Shown here: piece by piece, positions 33,638-42,269 of the stretch | Layout: every line of letters starts with the position of its first letter | Position numbering within the stretch: position 1 is the stretch's first letter | NCBI GenBank assembly: GCA_019894875.1 | Contig: JAGXNR010000003.1 | Span: 1 to 64,000, forward strand | Length of the DNA: 64,000 nt | From: Promethearchaeota archaeon | GTDB taxonomy: Archaea > Asgardarchaeota > Lokiarchaeia > Sigynarchaeales > SOKP01 | Direction: 5' to 3' | Program-made: the position numbers and the translations under genes | Notes under the pieces: model-generated | Database searches by the model: none | What the model was told of the DNA's origin: nothing | The model's input: only the letters and a program-made list of their open reading frames with translations

Positions 33638-34897
33638 CTAATCTGATATAAATTTCATTCCTTCATATGATTTGGTTTCATCTTTAAAAGGAAGACAAAC
33701 CATATAATGATCCCCACCTAGATGTATCTTCCTTGGATGCTCGATTCCGCAACCGATGTGTGAGCCCTTCTCTGGGCATCTGGGGTTAAAAGCACAACCC
33801 TCAGGAGGATTAATAGGGCTAGGAACATCTCCTTCTAATATAGTACGATTAGATTTTGAGCTAGGATCGAATGTAGGTCTTGCAGACAATAAAGCTTTCG
33901 TATATGGGTGTGTAGGATGATAGAATACTTCCTCAACAGTTCCAATTTCTACAAACTTTCCCAAATACATTACAGCAATTCTATCAGCTATATGTTGTAC
34001 AACACTAAGATCGTGGGTTATAAATAAATATGATAAATTAAATTTGTTTTGTAAGTCTTTTAGTAAGTTTAAAATTTGAGCTTGAACTGATACATCCAAA
34101 GCAGATGTGGGTTCGTCCAAAATTATTACTTCAGGCTTACTTGCTAATGCCCGAGCGATCACGATCCTTTGTTTTTGACCTCCTGAAAATTCATGGGGAT
34201 AGCGATCTAAATGTTCAGGTTTCATCGACACAGTTTCTAAAAGAGTTAAAACTCTTTTTCTTATTTTTCTGCTTCTAGTCAAACTTTCCAAAATTCTAAG
34301 TGGTTCACCTATAATATTAACAATTCTCCATCGCGGATTTAAGGAGGCATCAGGATCTTGGAATACCATTTGTACTTTTTTTCGCAAAAACTTATCTACA
34401 AGAAAATCCTTTTCAAGTTGTCGAAATTTATTTTTTATTTGTAGGTATCTTCTTTTAATAAATTTAGGAGAATGAGATATAACTTTTTCAATTTTTATAG
34501 CGTTTTTTTTATAAACACTTGGTATTGCGTACAGTACTAGCGTTTTATATTTTTTTAAAAACCTTTCCGTCATTCCTTGAATTCTATTTAAATCAATCCT
34601 TCGATCTCCGTAAAATATCTTCCCTTCGGTGTTTCTTACAAGATTTAAAATGGTGTTTCCAATTGTAGTTTTACCACAACCACTCTCACCTACCAATCCC
34701 AATGTTTCATTCTTATTAAGCTTAAAAGTAACACCATCAACAGCTTTAACCTCTCCAATTTTACGTTTAAAAAGTCCTCCTAAAATTGGATAATATGTTT
34801 TAAGTTCTTCCACAGTAATGATTGGTTCTTGTTTTCCCTTTATTCCAGTTGATTTTTCCAAGTCTGCTTTTTTTGTATTTAATTCTGGAGTTGTCAT
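33638..34897 (-). CDS. oppF: Peptide ABC transporter ATPase, OppF type
   Basis: A 419-residue ATPase. Walker A GESGCGKTT near 69-77, Q-loop MVFQDPDASLNPRW near 178-191, signature SGGQKQR near 238-244, Walker B VIILDEPTSALD near 254-265, H-loop FITHDLS near 290. The C-terminal oligopeptide-transporter domain with the CxxxxxxC pattern (GCAFNPRCP) is present. Between Walker A and the Q-loop is an extra, basic, helical insertion of roughly 85 residues absent from usual OppF proteins (about 330 residues). Last gene of the opp operon. Confidence 0.9.
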   Translation of the reverse strand: MTTPELNTKKADLEKSTGIKGKQEPIITVEELKTYYPILGGLFKRKIGEVKAVDGVTFKLNKNETLGLVGESGCGKTTIGNTILNLVRNTEGKIFYGDRRIDLNRIQGMTERFLKKYKTLVLYAIPSVYKKNAIKIEKVISHSPKFIKRRYLQIKNKFRQLEKDFLVDKFLRKKVQMVFQDPDASLNPRWRIVNIIGEPLRILESLTRSRKIRKRVLTLLETVSMKPEHLDRYPHEFSGGQKQRIVIARALASKPEVIILDEPTSALDVSVQAQILNLLKDLQNKFNLSYLFITHDLSVVQHIADRIAVMYLGKFVEIGTVEEVFYHPTHPYTKALLSARPTFDPSSKSNRTILEGDVPSPINPPEGCAFNPRCPEKGSHIGCGIEHPRKIHLGGDHYMVCLPFKDETKSYEGMKFISD

Positions 34898-34927
34898 TTT
34901 ATTTACCTATATATTTTATTTTATTAA

Positions 34928-36187
34928 TTATATTTTATATGAAGCCTCATCTTCTCCATCAATCCATACAAACTTAGGTGAATCTTTATATTTAGGATCA
35001 AACAAATGGCAGGCTACGGAATATCTATGAGCAATTTCGGTCAAAGGTGGTTTTACTTTATCGCATATTTCTAACCTATGATCACATCGAGGATGAAATC
35101 TACATCCTGATGGTGGAAAAATGAGATTGGGAACCATCCCTCGAATAGTTTGTAATTTTTGGTTTTTCTTTTCTATACTTGGGATCGCTCCGATTAAACC
35201 TTGAGTATAGGGATGGCGTGGATTTTTAAATAAATCTTCTGCTGTTGCATATTCAACGATGTTCCCGCTATACATAACAGCAATCCTGTCGCATAATTCT
35301 GCAATTATTCCTAAATCGTGTGTAATTATAAGAATTGAAGTATTAAATTTCTTCTTTAAACCTTTCATTAAATCAAGAATCTGAGCTTGAATTGTTACAT
35401 CTAAGGCAGTGGTAGGTTCATCGGCTATTAAAAGTGCGGGATTACATGAAAGCCCCATCGCAATCATAACACGTTGTCTCATACCACCACTTAACTCATG
35501 AGGGTATCTCTTTAAGATTCCTCCAGCATCTGCGATTCCCACTTCTTCTATAATTTTTTCTGACCAATCTAAAGCAACATCCTTTATGACAGGAATATGG
35601 GTAGTCTGTTCTTTGAGATCTTTTAATTGAAGTTCGATTTGATTCTTTTCTTCTTCTGATAGGGTGTTTTTATCATCTACTAGTTTTTGCTTTAAACTCT
35701 TTCTCTCTTCCCTCTTATCATTCCTCTCTAGTAAACGTCTATCAACTTCTTGTTTCATTTCTGTTTTCTGGTGTAAGTAAAATACTTCTGAAATCTGTTT
35801 ACCCACCATAAAAACTGGATTAAGAGAATTTAAAGGATCTTGAAAAATCATTGTGATATTTTTACCTCGACGCTCCCTCATATCAGATTCTTTTAATCGT
35901 AAGAGATCATTCCCCTTAAATAGTACACTTCCATCGATGATTTTTCCTGGTGCTCTTACAAGTTGTAAAATGGAAAGAGCTGTGACAGATTTTCCACAAC
36001 CAGTTTCGCCAACTAGTCCAAGAACTTCATCCTGATAAATATCAAAGGAAACGCCATCAACGGCTTTAACAATACCCTCTTCAGTATAAAAATAAGTTTT
36101 TAAATTTTTAACCTGGAGTAAAATTTCATCAGATTGAAGTTGAGTTTTAGTATTAATTTCAGTAATATCTTTTTCTATAGTATTCAT
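34928..36187 (-). CDS. oppD: Peptide ABC transporter ATPase, OppD type
   Basis: A 419-residue ATPase. Walker A GETGCGKS near 58-65, Q-loop MIFQDPLNSLNPVF near 111-124, signature SGGMRQR near 227-233, Walker B LLIADEPTTALD near 243-254. The C-terminal oligopeptide domain contains GCRFHPRCDHR. Between the Q-loop and signature (about residues 138-195) is an extra coiled-coil-like insertion rich in Lys and Glu (REERKSLKQKLVDDK...). Partner of OppF, 30 bp upstream of it. Confidence 0.9.
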   Translation of the reverse strand: MNTIEKDITEINTKTQLQSDEILLQVKNLKTYFYTEEGIVKAVDGVSFDIYQDEVLGLVGETGCGKSVTALSILQLVRAPGKIIDGSVLFKGNDLLRLKESDMRERRGKNITMIFQDPLNSLNPVFMVGKQISEVFYLHQKTEMKQEVDRRLLERNDKREERKSLKQKLVDDKNTLSEEEKNQIELQLKDLKEQTTHIPVIKDVALDWSEKIIEEVGIADAGGILKRYPHELSGGMRQRVMIAMGLSCNPALLIADEPTTALDVTIQAQILDLMKGLKKKFNTSILIITHDLGIIAELCDRIAVMYSGNIVEYATAEDLFKNPRHPYTQGLIGAIPSIEKKNQKLQTIRGMVPNLIFPPSGCRFHPRCDHRLEICDKVKPPLTEIAHRYSVACHLFDPKYKDSPKFVWIDGEDEASYKI

Positions 36188-36240
36188 CTTCCCTTTTTAT
36201 CAATCGTTTATTTTGTTAAGAAAAAAAATGCTTAAAGAAA

Positions 36241-37245
36241 TTATAAGTTTTTCAATTTTGGATCCAACGCATCTCGTAATCCATCGCCAACTAACATAAA
36301 TCCTAAAACGGTGAAAAGTATCATAAATCCCGGCCACAAACTAGCCCATGGTGCGCCATATGGGTTAGCTCGCGCCTTATTAATATCGCCTCCCCACTCA
36401 GGAATAATAGATGAATGTACACCTAAAAAGGAAAGCCCTGCTAAACCTAAAATATAAGAACCAATGTCAAATGTGAAAAATACAATAATTGGCTGTATAA
36501 CATTTGGTAGAATGTGTCTAAACATAATTCTCCAATTTCCAGCACCAGCTACTCTTGCTGCTTGAATATAAGGTAGTTCTCGGGCTTGAAGTACATTCCC
36601 TCTGATAAGTCGAGCATAAACAGGAATTCCCAAAAATCCCCAAACCATCAAAATAATCTGAATGCTTCGACCATAAATTGCAATAAGAACTAATGAGAGA
36701 ACTAAGGATGGAAAAGCAAGAAAAATATCACATATTCTCATTATTATGGAGTCAACCCACCCTCCATAATAGGCAGAAATTACACCTAATACAACACCAC
36801 CAGTTACACTTATAGTAATTGAAGGTATAGCAATTGTTAGAGAAGTTCGTGCCCCCCATATTATTCTTGATAAAACATCGCCTCCTATCCAGGTTTGTCC
36901 TAAAGGATGTTCGGGAGACGGGGGATTCCATGAACCTGCGTGAATATCCAATGTCTCTATATACGATTGTGGGGAGAGCCAGGGCGCAAAAACGGCTAAA
37001 GTTGCAACAAAGAAAACAATACAAAAACCTAAGATGGTTAGTGGATTTTTCAATCTCCGCACAAATGATCTTCTGCTAACAGATTTTTCATATTCAAGCT
37101 CACGAATAGTTAATTCTTCTATTCTAGAGCCTGGGAGGAAAAGAAATTTAAGATTCTTAAAGAACCATGAAACTATTTTTTTGGGGATAGTTTCTTTGAT
37201 TTCTTCCAACTCTTCTTTTCCTACTACCAAATAAGGTTCTTCCAT
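36241..37245 (-). CDS. oppC: Peptide ABC transporter permease, OppC type
   Basis: A 334-residue permease. About 60 extra cytosolic residues precede the usual OppC N-terminus; RRLKNPLTILGFCIVFFV near 63-80 is TM1. HPLGQTWIGGDVLSRIIWGARTS near 111-133 is the family hallmark, and the EAA loop is ...AARVAGAGNWRIMFRHILPN near 227-246. Six membrane segments in all. Heterodimer with OppB. Confidence 0.92.
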   Translation of the reverse strand: MEEPYLVVGKEELEEIKETIPKKIVSWFFKNLKFLFLPGSRIEELTIRELEYEKSVSRRSFVRRLKNPLTILGFCIVFFVATLAVFAPWLSPQSYIETLDIHAGSWNPPSPEHPLGQTWIGGDVLSRIIWGARTSLTIAIPSITISVTGGVVLGVISAYYGGWVDSIIMRICDIFLAFPSLVLSLVLIAIYGRSIQIILMVWGFLGIPVYARLIRGNVLQARELPYIQAARVAGAGNWRIMFRHILPNVIQPIIVFFTFDIGSYILGLAGLSFLGVHSSIIPEWGGDINKARANPYGAPWASLWPGFMILFTVLGFMLVGDGLRDALDPKLKNL

Positions 37246-37291
37246 TTTTTTTTCACTTCTTTATTTGTTTTAGATTGTTAAATTTTATTAA

Positions 37292-38341
37292 TTATGCATA
37301 TCTTATTCTCGGATCTAATATAGCATACAGAACATCTGTTAGTAAATTTGCTGAAATAAATATTATAGTTATCATAAATACAATTGCGTTTAACATCCAG
37401 TAATCATATAGGAGTATAGAATCAATGAATAAGCTTCCCATTCCTGGAAGGTCGAACGTTGATTCTGTTAGAACTGCACCACCTAGCAAGCCCGCAATAC
37501 TCAGTCCTATAACAGTAACAGTAGGAATGAGAGCATTTCGTAAAGCATGAGAATGTATTACTACTTTCTCTTTCTGCCCTTTTGCTCTTGCTGTCCTAAC
37601 AAAATCCTGCTCCATAACTTCTAGCATGCTTGAACGAGTCTGTCTTGTAATGCCTGCAAGCATTATGAATGACAAACAAAATACTGGTAAAAAGATGTGC
37701 CATAAATAATCCCCAATCATGTACCATCGACCTGACAATAACGAATCAATTAAAATAAAACCTGTAATAAATGGAGGGTTTGGATAAGCTGGTGTTTTAT
37801 ATCCAGTTGGCTCGAATATTACTACACCCCAAGCCTCTTTTGGTACATAACCTAGAAAGTATTGGAGCAGCATTCCAAGAAAAAATACGGGAATAGACAC
37901 CCCTACTAAGGCAATACCTCTCACTATTGTGTCGGTGCTTCGATTTCTATGAGTTGCTGAAATTATTCCGGCCTTAGTTCCCAAATAAGACGCAATTACT
38001 ATTGAAAATATTGTAAGATCTATAGTAATAGGCATAGCACTCATAAGAAGATCCCAAACAGCCATACCCTCAACAATAGAGACAGATATTCCCCAATCCC
38101 CTGTGAACAATTCACCTATATATCGAAAATATTGTAATATTATTGGATCACAAAGCCCAAGGTTGCATTTCATCAGTTGACGCATCCCTTCTGAAGGATT
38201 ATGCTCTCCCATAACCCCTAACATAGCAGAAACAGGATCCCCCGGCATCATTCTGGTAAGGATAAATGTTAAGGTCAATACCCCAAATAATACAGGGATC
38301 ATCACAATGGTTCTTCTAATGATATATTTTATTAGGCTCAT
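37292..38341 (-). CDS. oppB: Peptide ABC transporter permease, OppB type
   Basis: A 349-residue permease. TM1 near residues 9-29, then MMPGDPVSAMLG near 31-42, and the EAA-like loop RTARAKGQKEKVVIHSHALRN near 248-268. Closing residues ILDPRIRYA are typical. Forms the translocation pathway with OppC. It is 47 bp upstream of oppC. Confidence 0.93.
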   Translation of the reverse strand: MSLIKYIIRRTIVMIPVLFGVLTLTFILTRMMPGDPVSAMLGVMGEHNPSEGMRQLMKCNLGLCDPIILQYFRYIGELFTGDWGISVSIVEGMAVWDLLMSAMPITIDLTIFSIVIASYLGTKAGIISATHRNRSTDTIVRGIALVGVSIPVFFLGMLLQYFLGYVPKEAWGVVIFEPTGYKTPAYPNPPFITGFILIDSLLSGRWYMIGDYLWHIFLPVFCLSFIMLAGITRQTRSSMLEVMEQDFVRTARAKGQKEKVVIHSHALRNALIPTVTVIGLSIAGLLGGAVLTESTFDLPGMGSLFIDSILLYDYWMLNAIVFMITIIFISANLLTDVLYAILDPRIRYA

Positions 38342-38413
38342 AGATTTTTAAACCTCCAAGAATTTACATATTTTACCTCTAATAATTTTTCTTCTTGTTA
38401 TATTATAATTTTA

Positions 38414-38878
38414 TTATTCTAATGTTCTTAATTCCTTACGTTTCTCAGTAATAGAAGAAGCCAAAATTACGGCAAAAAGATTGATACATAATAATGATAA
38501 TATTGTTAAATACCCTTCAATTTGAATAAAATAGATATAAAACACGGTTGGATCAAACCCATAAAGAATCCAATACCAAAACCAAGACATAATCATTATA
38601 GCGGGAATATACCAAATGCTATTTCTAATTGCGTATTCATAAAATGATTCCCTTGATGCTATAAAAAACATAATACCAAAAAGAATAATAAATGACCAGA
38701 AAGTATTTGGATTAAAAAGTATCTGGTTCAATAAAAGTAACCGATCTCCTATATCTAGTTGTCCATATAAATCTCTTATAAAATTTAAGCATATAAATCC
38801 AAAAAACAAAAAGTAAATCAAGAAAAGTCCTAGTATAAAATTACCTTGTCTCGCAATTTTTATTCTCGAAAATTTCAT
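38414..38878 (-). CDS. Small membrane protein inside the opp operon
   Basis: A 154-residue protein with four predicted TM helices (near 14-34, 58-76, 86-105 and 117-140). No family recognised. It sits between the tandem repeat and oppB on the operon strand, 72 bp before oppB, a position not normally occupied in opp operons. It may be an accessory subunit. Confidence 0.6.
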   Translation of the reverse strand: MKFSRIKIARQGNFILGLFLIYFLFFGFICLNFIRDLYGQLDIGDRLLLLNQILFNPNTFWSFIILFGIMFFIASRESFYEYAIRNSIWYIPAIMIMSWFWYWILYGFDPTVFYIYFIQIEGYLTILSLLCINLFAVILASSITEKRKELRTLE

Positions 38879-39012
38879 CTGGTATGATGATTTATAATTT
38901 TTTTTTTTGATTAATATACAAAATTTATAATTATTTAGATTTCATCATTTATTAAATATTCTATCATTATTATGAACCATTAAGTTATTGAGAAATTGTT
39001 TTCCCATAGACT

Positions 39013-39138
39013 ACAGGTTAATAATAAAAGTTCTTCTGATAACTAAAGAGTGTATACAGGTTAATAATAAAAGTTCTTCTGATAACTAAAGAGTGTATAC
39101 AGGTTAATAATAAAAGTTCTTCTGATAACTAAAGAGTA
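39013..39138. repeat. 43-bp tandem repeat, three copies
   Basis: Three head-to-tail units beginning acaggttaataataaaagtt: 39013-39055, 39056-39098 and 39099-about 39138. Units 1 and 2 are identical; the third differs only at its end. The array lies between oppA and the rest of the opp operon. Units are directly adjacent with no spacers, so this is not a CRISPR array. Confidence 0.9.
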
Positions 39139-39167
39139 TACAAGTAATAAAAAGAAATTAAAAATTG

Positions 39168-39180
39168 AAAAAAAAAAAAA
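39168..39180 (-). terminator. T13 tract after oppA
   Basis: A run of 13 A on the plus strand (T on the transcribed-sense minus strand) 37 bp after the oppA stop. It is a strong archaeal-type intrinsic terminator and would separate highly expressed oppA from the permease genes. Confidence 0.55.
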
Positions 39181-39217
39181 TTAATTTTTTAAATATACTT
39201 TTTCTAGGAAATTATAT

Positions 39218-41011
39218 TTATTCGTACCAATTAGCCCAGTTGAAGTCCCCAATAAGGTTATATTGAACGCCTTTTAACGTATCTTTATGAACTTGTTGCG
39301 TAAAGTAAGTATAGGAAGTTATGTGTGCTAGGGATGCGGGATTTTCATATCTTATATCATAGATGAGACTTTGAACTTTTTGCCATTTAAGCAGTGATGT
39401 TGCATAATCTGTTTCTTCAGCAGCATCTTTCATAGAATCTGTTAAACCACCAGTAGAGGTATCGTTAATTCGAGAGAAGCATGAGCCAGAAGCTAAGTTG
39501 AATAATGGATCTATCATGTTATATGGGTTCAAGTAATCAGGACCCCAGCCGACAAATCCTCCATCCATTTCCCATGGGGTAAGTTCACCTACATCTAAGT
39601 AATCATCCCACTCTCTTATGGTTTCCACGACGTTTATTCCTATCAAATCCCAGTTGTTTTTTACTAATACAGTTAGATCTGTGGATAGACCACCACCAGA
39701 ATGCTCATTAATTCTCATTTCTCTTATACTTAGAGCTTTCCAGGCAGCATCATTAGTACCATCATCTAATACATTAGTCAAACCAGTTGTTTCTGTTGGA
39801 AATATGCCCATTATCAGGTCTCTTGCTTTCGCAATTTGAGCAGCGTAAGAAGATTCGTTGAAAGCATGCCAAATTGATGCATTATGACCAGGGAAAGCAC
39901 GGGGTACGGCGGGAACGCCCACAAAGGCCATCCCGTTTTGAATTTCCTCAATGAGATATGTATAGTTAATCGCGTAAGCTAAAGCTCTCCTAAATGTGGG
40001 GCTATTTCTCTGGAATTGATAATCACCAGTTGGATTATCTGCGTAAGTAAGGTTACCATCATAGTCGTTTGGACCACAATAGATCTCGAAGTAATAATAA
40101 CTCAACCCTTCACCAAGGTCCTCAACGTGCATGTCTGAAGCTGCTTTGAATTGGTCAATATATGTTTTTAAAACACCTGTGATGTAATCAAATTGACCTG
40201 CTAACCCAGCATTCATTCTGGCTGTATCATCGTCAATAAATTTCATTACAAAAGTCTCAAAATACGGCTTAGGTCCCCACCAGTTATCATTTCTTGTATA
40301 TCTTATTTCATATCTTGGAGTATGTGTATCCATTACCCAAGGTCCAGTGCCAATTAACATCTCATCTAACTGTACTATTTCATAAAACTTATGAGCTGTT
40401 GGTGAAATGATATTAGTTGAGATAAAGCATAATAGATCTATTAATACACCAAATTTGCCATTTAGGTGAATGGTAAAGTTATATGCTCCGTCACTTTCGA
40501 AACTATCGAAAAGGTAGTCACCATTAGGTAAGTAGTATAAAGAGGATGAGAAACCTGTCTTTGATGTATCATTGAAAGGAACCGTGCCCGTTTCATTACT
40601 GAACCACATTAATCTATCAAAATTCCATTTTACTGCGTCAGCATTCAAAGGTGTACCATCATGGAAAACAACACCTTGTCTTATATTAAAAGAAATACTT
40701 AAATCATCTGATGCCCAAACCCAAGATTCTGCTAGTCGGGGTGTTGGTTCATAATTTGGATGTTTTGATAGATCATAATAGACTAAACCTTCAGTAACTT
40801 CCTGTAGGTGCCAAATTGAAACCCGATCCCACGCATCAACAGGGTCATTTTTGGCTAAACCAGGATATGATGCTGCTAAAGTAGCTGTTTTCTCTGTTGG
40901 CGGACCAGTAACAAATCCGCCTGTTATAAGAAGGATCACATTACCGATTCCAGAGGCAGCAAGTACAACTGCTAAAATTATTATTGCTAAATTTTTCTTT
41001 TCCATTTCCAT
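39218..41011 (-). CDS. oppA: Peptide ABC transporter substrate-binding protein, OppA type
   Basis: A 597-residue SBP_bac_5 protein. N-terminal membrane anchor near residues 8-32, then a Thr/Pro linker. The family pattern follows: LAESWVWASDDLSISFNIRQG near 89-109, VVFHDGTPLNADAVKWNFDR near 110-129, and RNSPTFRRALAYAIN near 325-340. It captures peptides or similar ligands outside the cell. First gene of the opp operon; separated from the permease genes by a terminator-like tract and the 43-bp repeats. Confidence 0.92.
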   Translation of the reverse strand: MEMEKKNLAIIILAVVLAASGIGNVILLITGGFVTGPPTEKTATLAASYPGLAKNDPVDAWDRVSIWHLQEVTEGLVYYDLSKHPNYEPTPRLAESWVWASDDLSISFNIRQGVVFHDGTPLNADAVKWNFDRLMWFSNETGTVPFNDTSKTGFSSSLYYLPNGDYLFDSFESDGAYNFTIHLNGKFGVLIDLLCFISTNIISPTAHKFYEIVQLDEMLIGTGPWVMDTHTPRYEIRYTRNDNWWGPKPYFETFVMKFIDDDTARMNAGLAGQFDYITGVLKTYIDQFKAASDMHVEDLGEGLSYYYFEIYCGPNDYDGNLTYADNPTGDYQFQRNSPTFRRALAYAINYTYLIEEIQNGMAFVGVPAVPRAFPGHNASIWHAFNESSYAAQIAKARDLIMGIFPTETTGLTNVLDDGTNDAAWKALSIREMRINEHSGGGLSTDLTVLVKNNWDLIGINVVETIREWDDYLDVGELTPWEMDGGFVGWGPDYLNPYNMIDPLFNLASGSCFSRINDTSTGGLTDSMKDAAEETDYATSLLKWQKVQSLIYDIRYENPASLAHITSYTYFTQQVHKDTLKGVQYNLIGDFNWANWYE

Positions 41012-41313
41012 ATTAAATTCACTTTATTTTTTTTATTGTTGTTTTTAGATTTGTTGTTAGATATGTTGTTAATTTGGTACGCTTATAAGCTTTTTCCTTT
41101 TTTTCAAGTTATACTTTGAAATCCTAAAAGGTAGTTTAACCTCTTTTTCTCTTTGATATATGACTCTTATAGATAAGCTAAGCTTATTTCTTAAAATGCA
41201 AAAAAAGTAAATGAGATTTCGAAGTTTACTAATATATAAATATTCGTAATTTTATCATAGTTAACTAACTTTTCAAAAGCGGGAAATAAATGGGAAATAT
41301 TATAACAATGTTT
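41012..41313. other. Intergenic region upstream of oppA
   Basis: About 300 bp, AT-rich, without an ORF or RNA gene that I can recognise. It must hold the opp promoter on the minus strand and the end of the UbiA-family gene. Confidence 0.4.
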
Positions 41314-42249
41314 TTACACGAAACTATCAAAATAGAAGGATAAGAAGAGGATTCCCATAAGTAATAGGCCTGCGATGATTATCCCTTTATCTAAAAATGC
41401 TCTCTCTGTATTCCGCGCGATTTCGGGTTTAGATGAAGTCAAATATATGTACCTCATTAGTATATACAAAGAAATAGGTATTGTGAGTATTGATAAATAT
41501 TCAAATATGGTAGGAACTTCTGGTTCGACCAATCTAAATCGATTTATGAGATATAAAGAATACGTCATAAAAAGCGAACCAGCTATTATAACATGAAATT
41601 GGTCAAGTAATTTTAGTGAATATTGATCATAGACCTTTTTATGTTCAACAGCTACATCTTTTCCTAGGAATTTTAAATCTCCTTTCCTTTTGGCAATACT
41701 TAAAAAAACCGCAACCTCAAATATTGCCAAAAATAACCAAGCAGAAACATATTCACCAATAATTATACAGCCTGCTAATGCTCTCCATAGATATCCCGTA
41801 GATAAAGTTATTATATCAATGAATGCATAATTTTTAAAAAGATGATTATAAAGTTGACCTGTTAAAATAAGTAATATTATCATACTTGTAAACCATAAAT
41901 TTGGGATAACGAAAATCAGGCAAAAAACAATTAAAAAGGTCAATAAGATTAAAATAAATATTGCGAATTGAATTGAAAGAGCTCCTGATGCGAGAGGTTT
42001 CTTTTTCAATTTTTCTGTATGTGATTTATCTTTTTCAATATCTTTAATATCATTGATAATATAATTAAACGAGGAAACACAGCACAATAATATAAAACCA
42101 ATCAAAAGATTGAAGTAAAGTTTTGTAGTAAATATATTTTGGCTAAAGAAAATTCCTACAAAAATCATCATGTTTTTATAATATTGGCGAATACGTAAAA
42201 GATGGGATACATCCTTAATTTTCTTTAACATGATTAAAACCTTAAACAA
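41314..42249 (-). CDS. UbiA-family prenyltransferase (DPPR-synthase-like)
   Basis: A 311-residue polytopic membrane protein; an internal Met at about residue 7 is an alternative start. The first aspartate motif is NDIKDIEKDKSH near 66-77, followed by KKKPLASGALS, and the second region is IDIITLSTGYLWRALAG near 143-159. The RIRQYYKN N-terminus resembles decaprenyl-phosphate phosphoribose synthases more than menaquinone-type UbiA. Last gene of a three-gene operon with the M48 protease and GlcNAc-1-phosphate transferase genes, so a polyprenyl-phosphate sugar role is plausible. Confidence 0.75.
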   Translation of the reverse strand: MFKVLIMLKKIKDVSHLLRIRQYYKNMMIFVGIFFSQNIFTTKLYFNLLIGFILLCCVSSFNYIINDIKDIEKDKSHTEKLKKKPLASGALSIQFAIFILILLTFLIVFCLIFVIPNLWFTSMIILLILTGQLYNHLFKNYAFIDIITLSTGYLWRALAGCIIIGEYVSAWLFLAIFEVAVFLSIAKRKGDLKFLGKDVAVEHKKVYDQYSLKLLDQFHVIIAGSLFMTYSLYLINRFRLVEPEVPTIFEYLSILTIPISLYILMRYIYLTSSKPEIARNTERAFLDKGIIIAGLLLMGILFLSFYFDSFV

Positions 42250-42269
42250 CCCATTTGTATTAAATTTTA

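Noticed and set aside
36752..37079. Overlapping ORFs on both strands within oppC
   Set aside because: Alternative frames of a clear OppC permease with family hallmarks; no independent support.
39013..39138. Tandem repeats as a CRISPR array
   Set aside because: The 43-bp units are contiguous with no variable spacers, and no cas genes are nearby.
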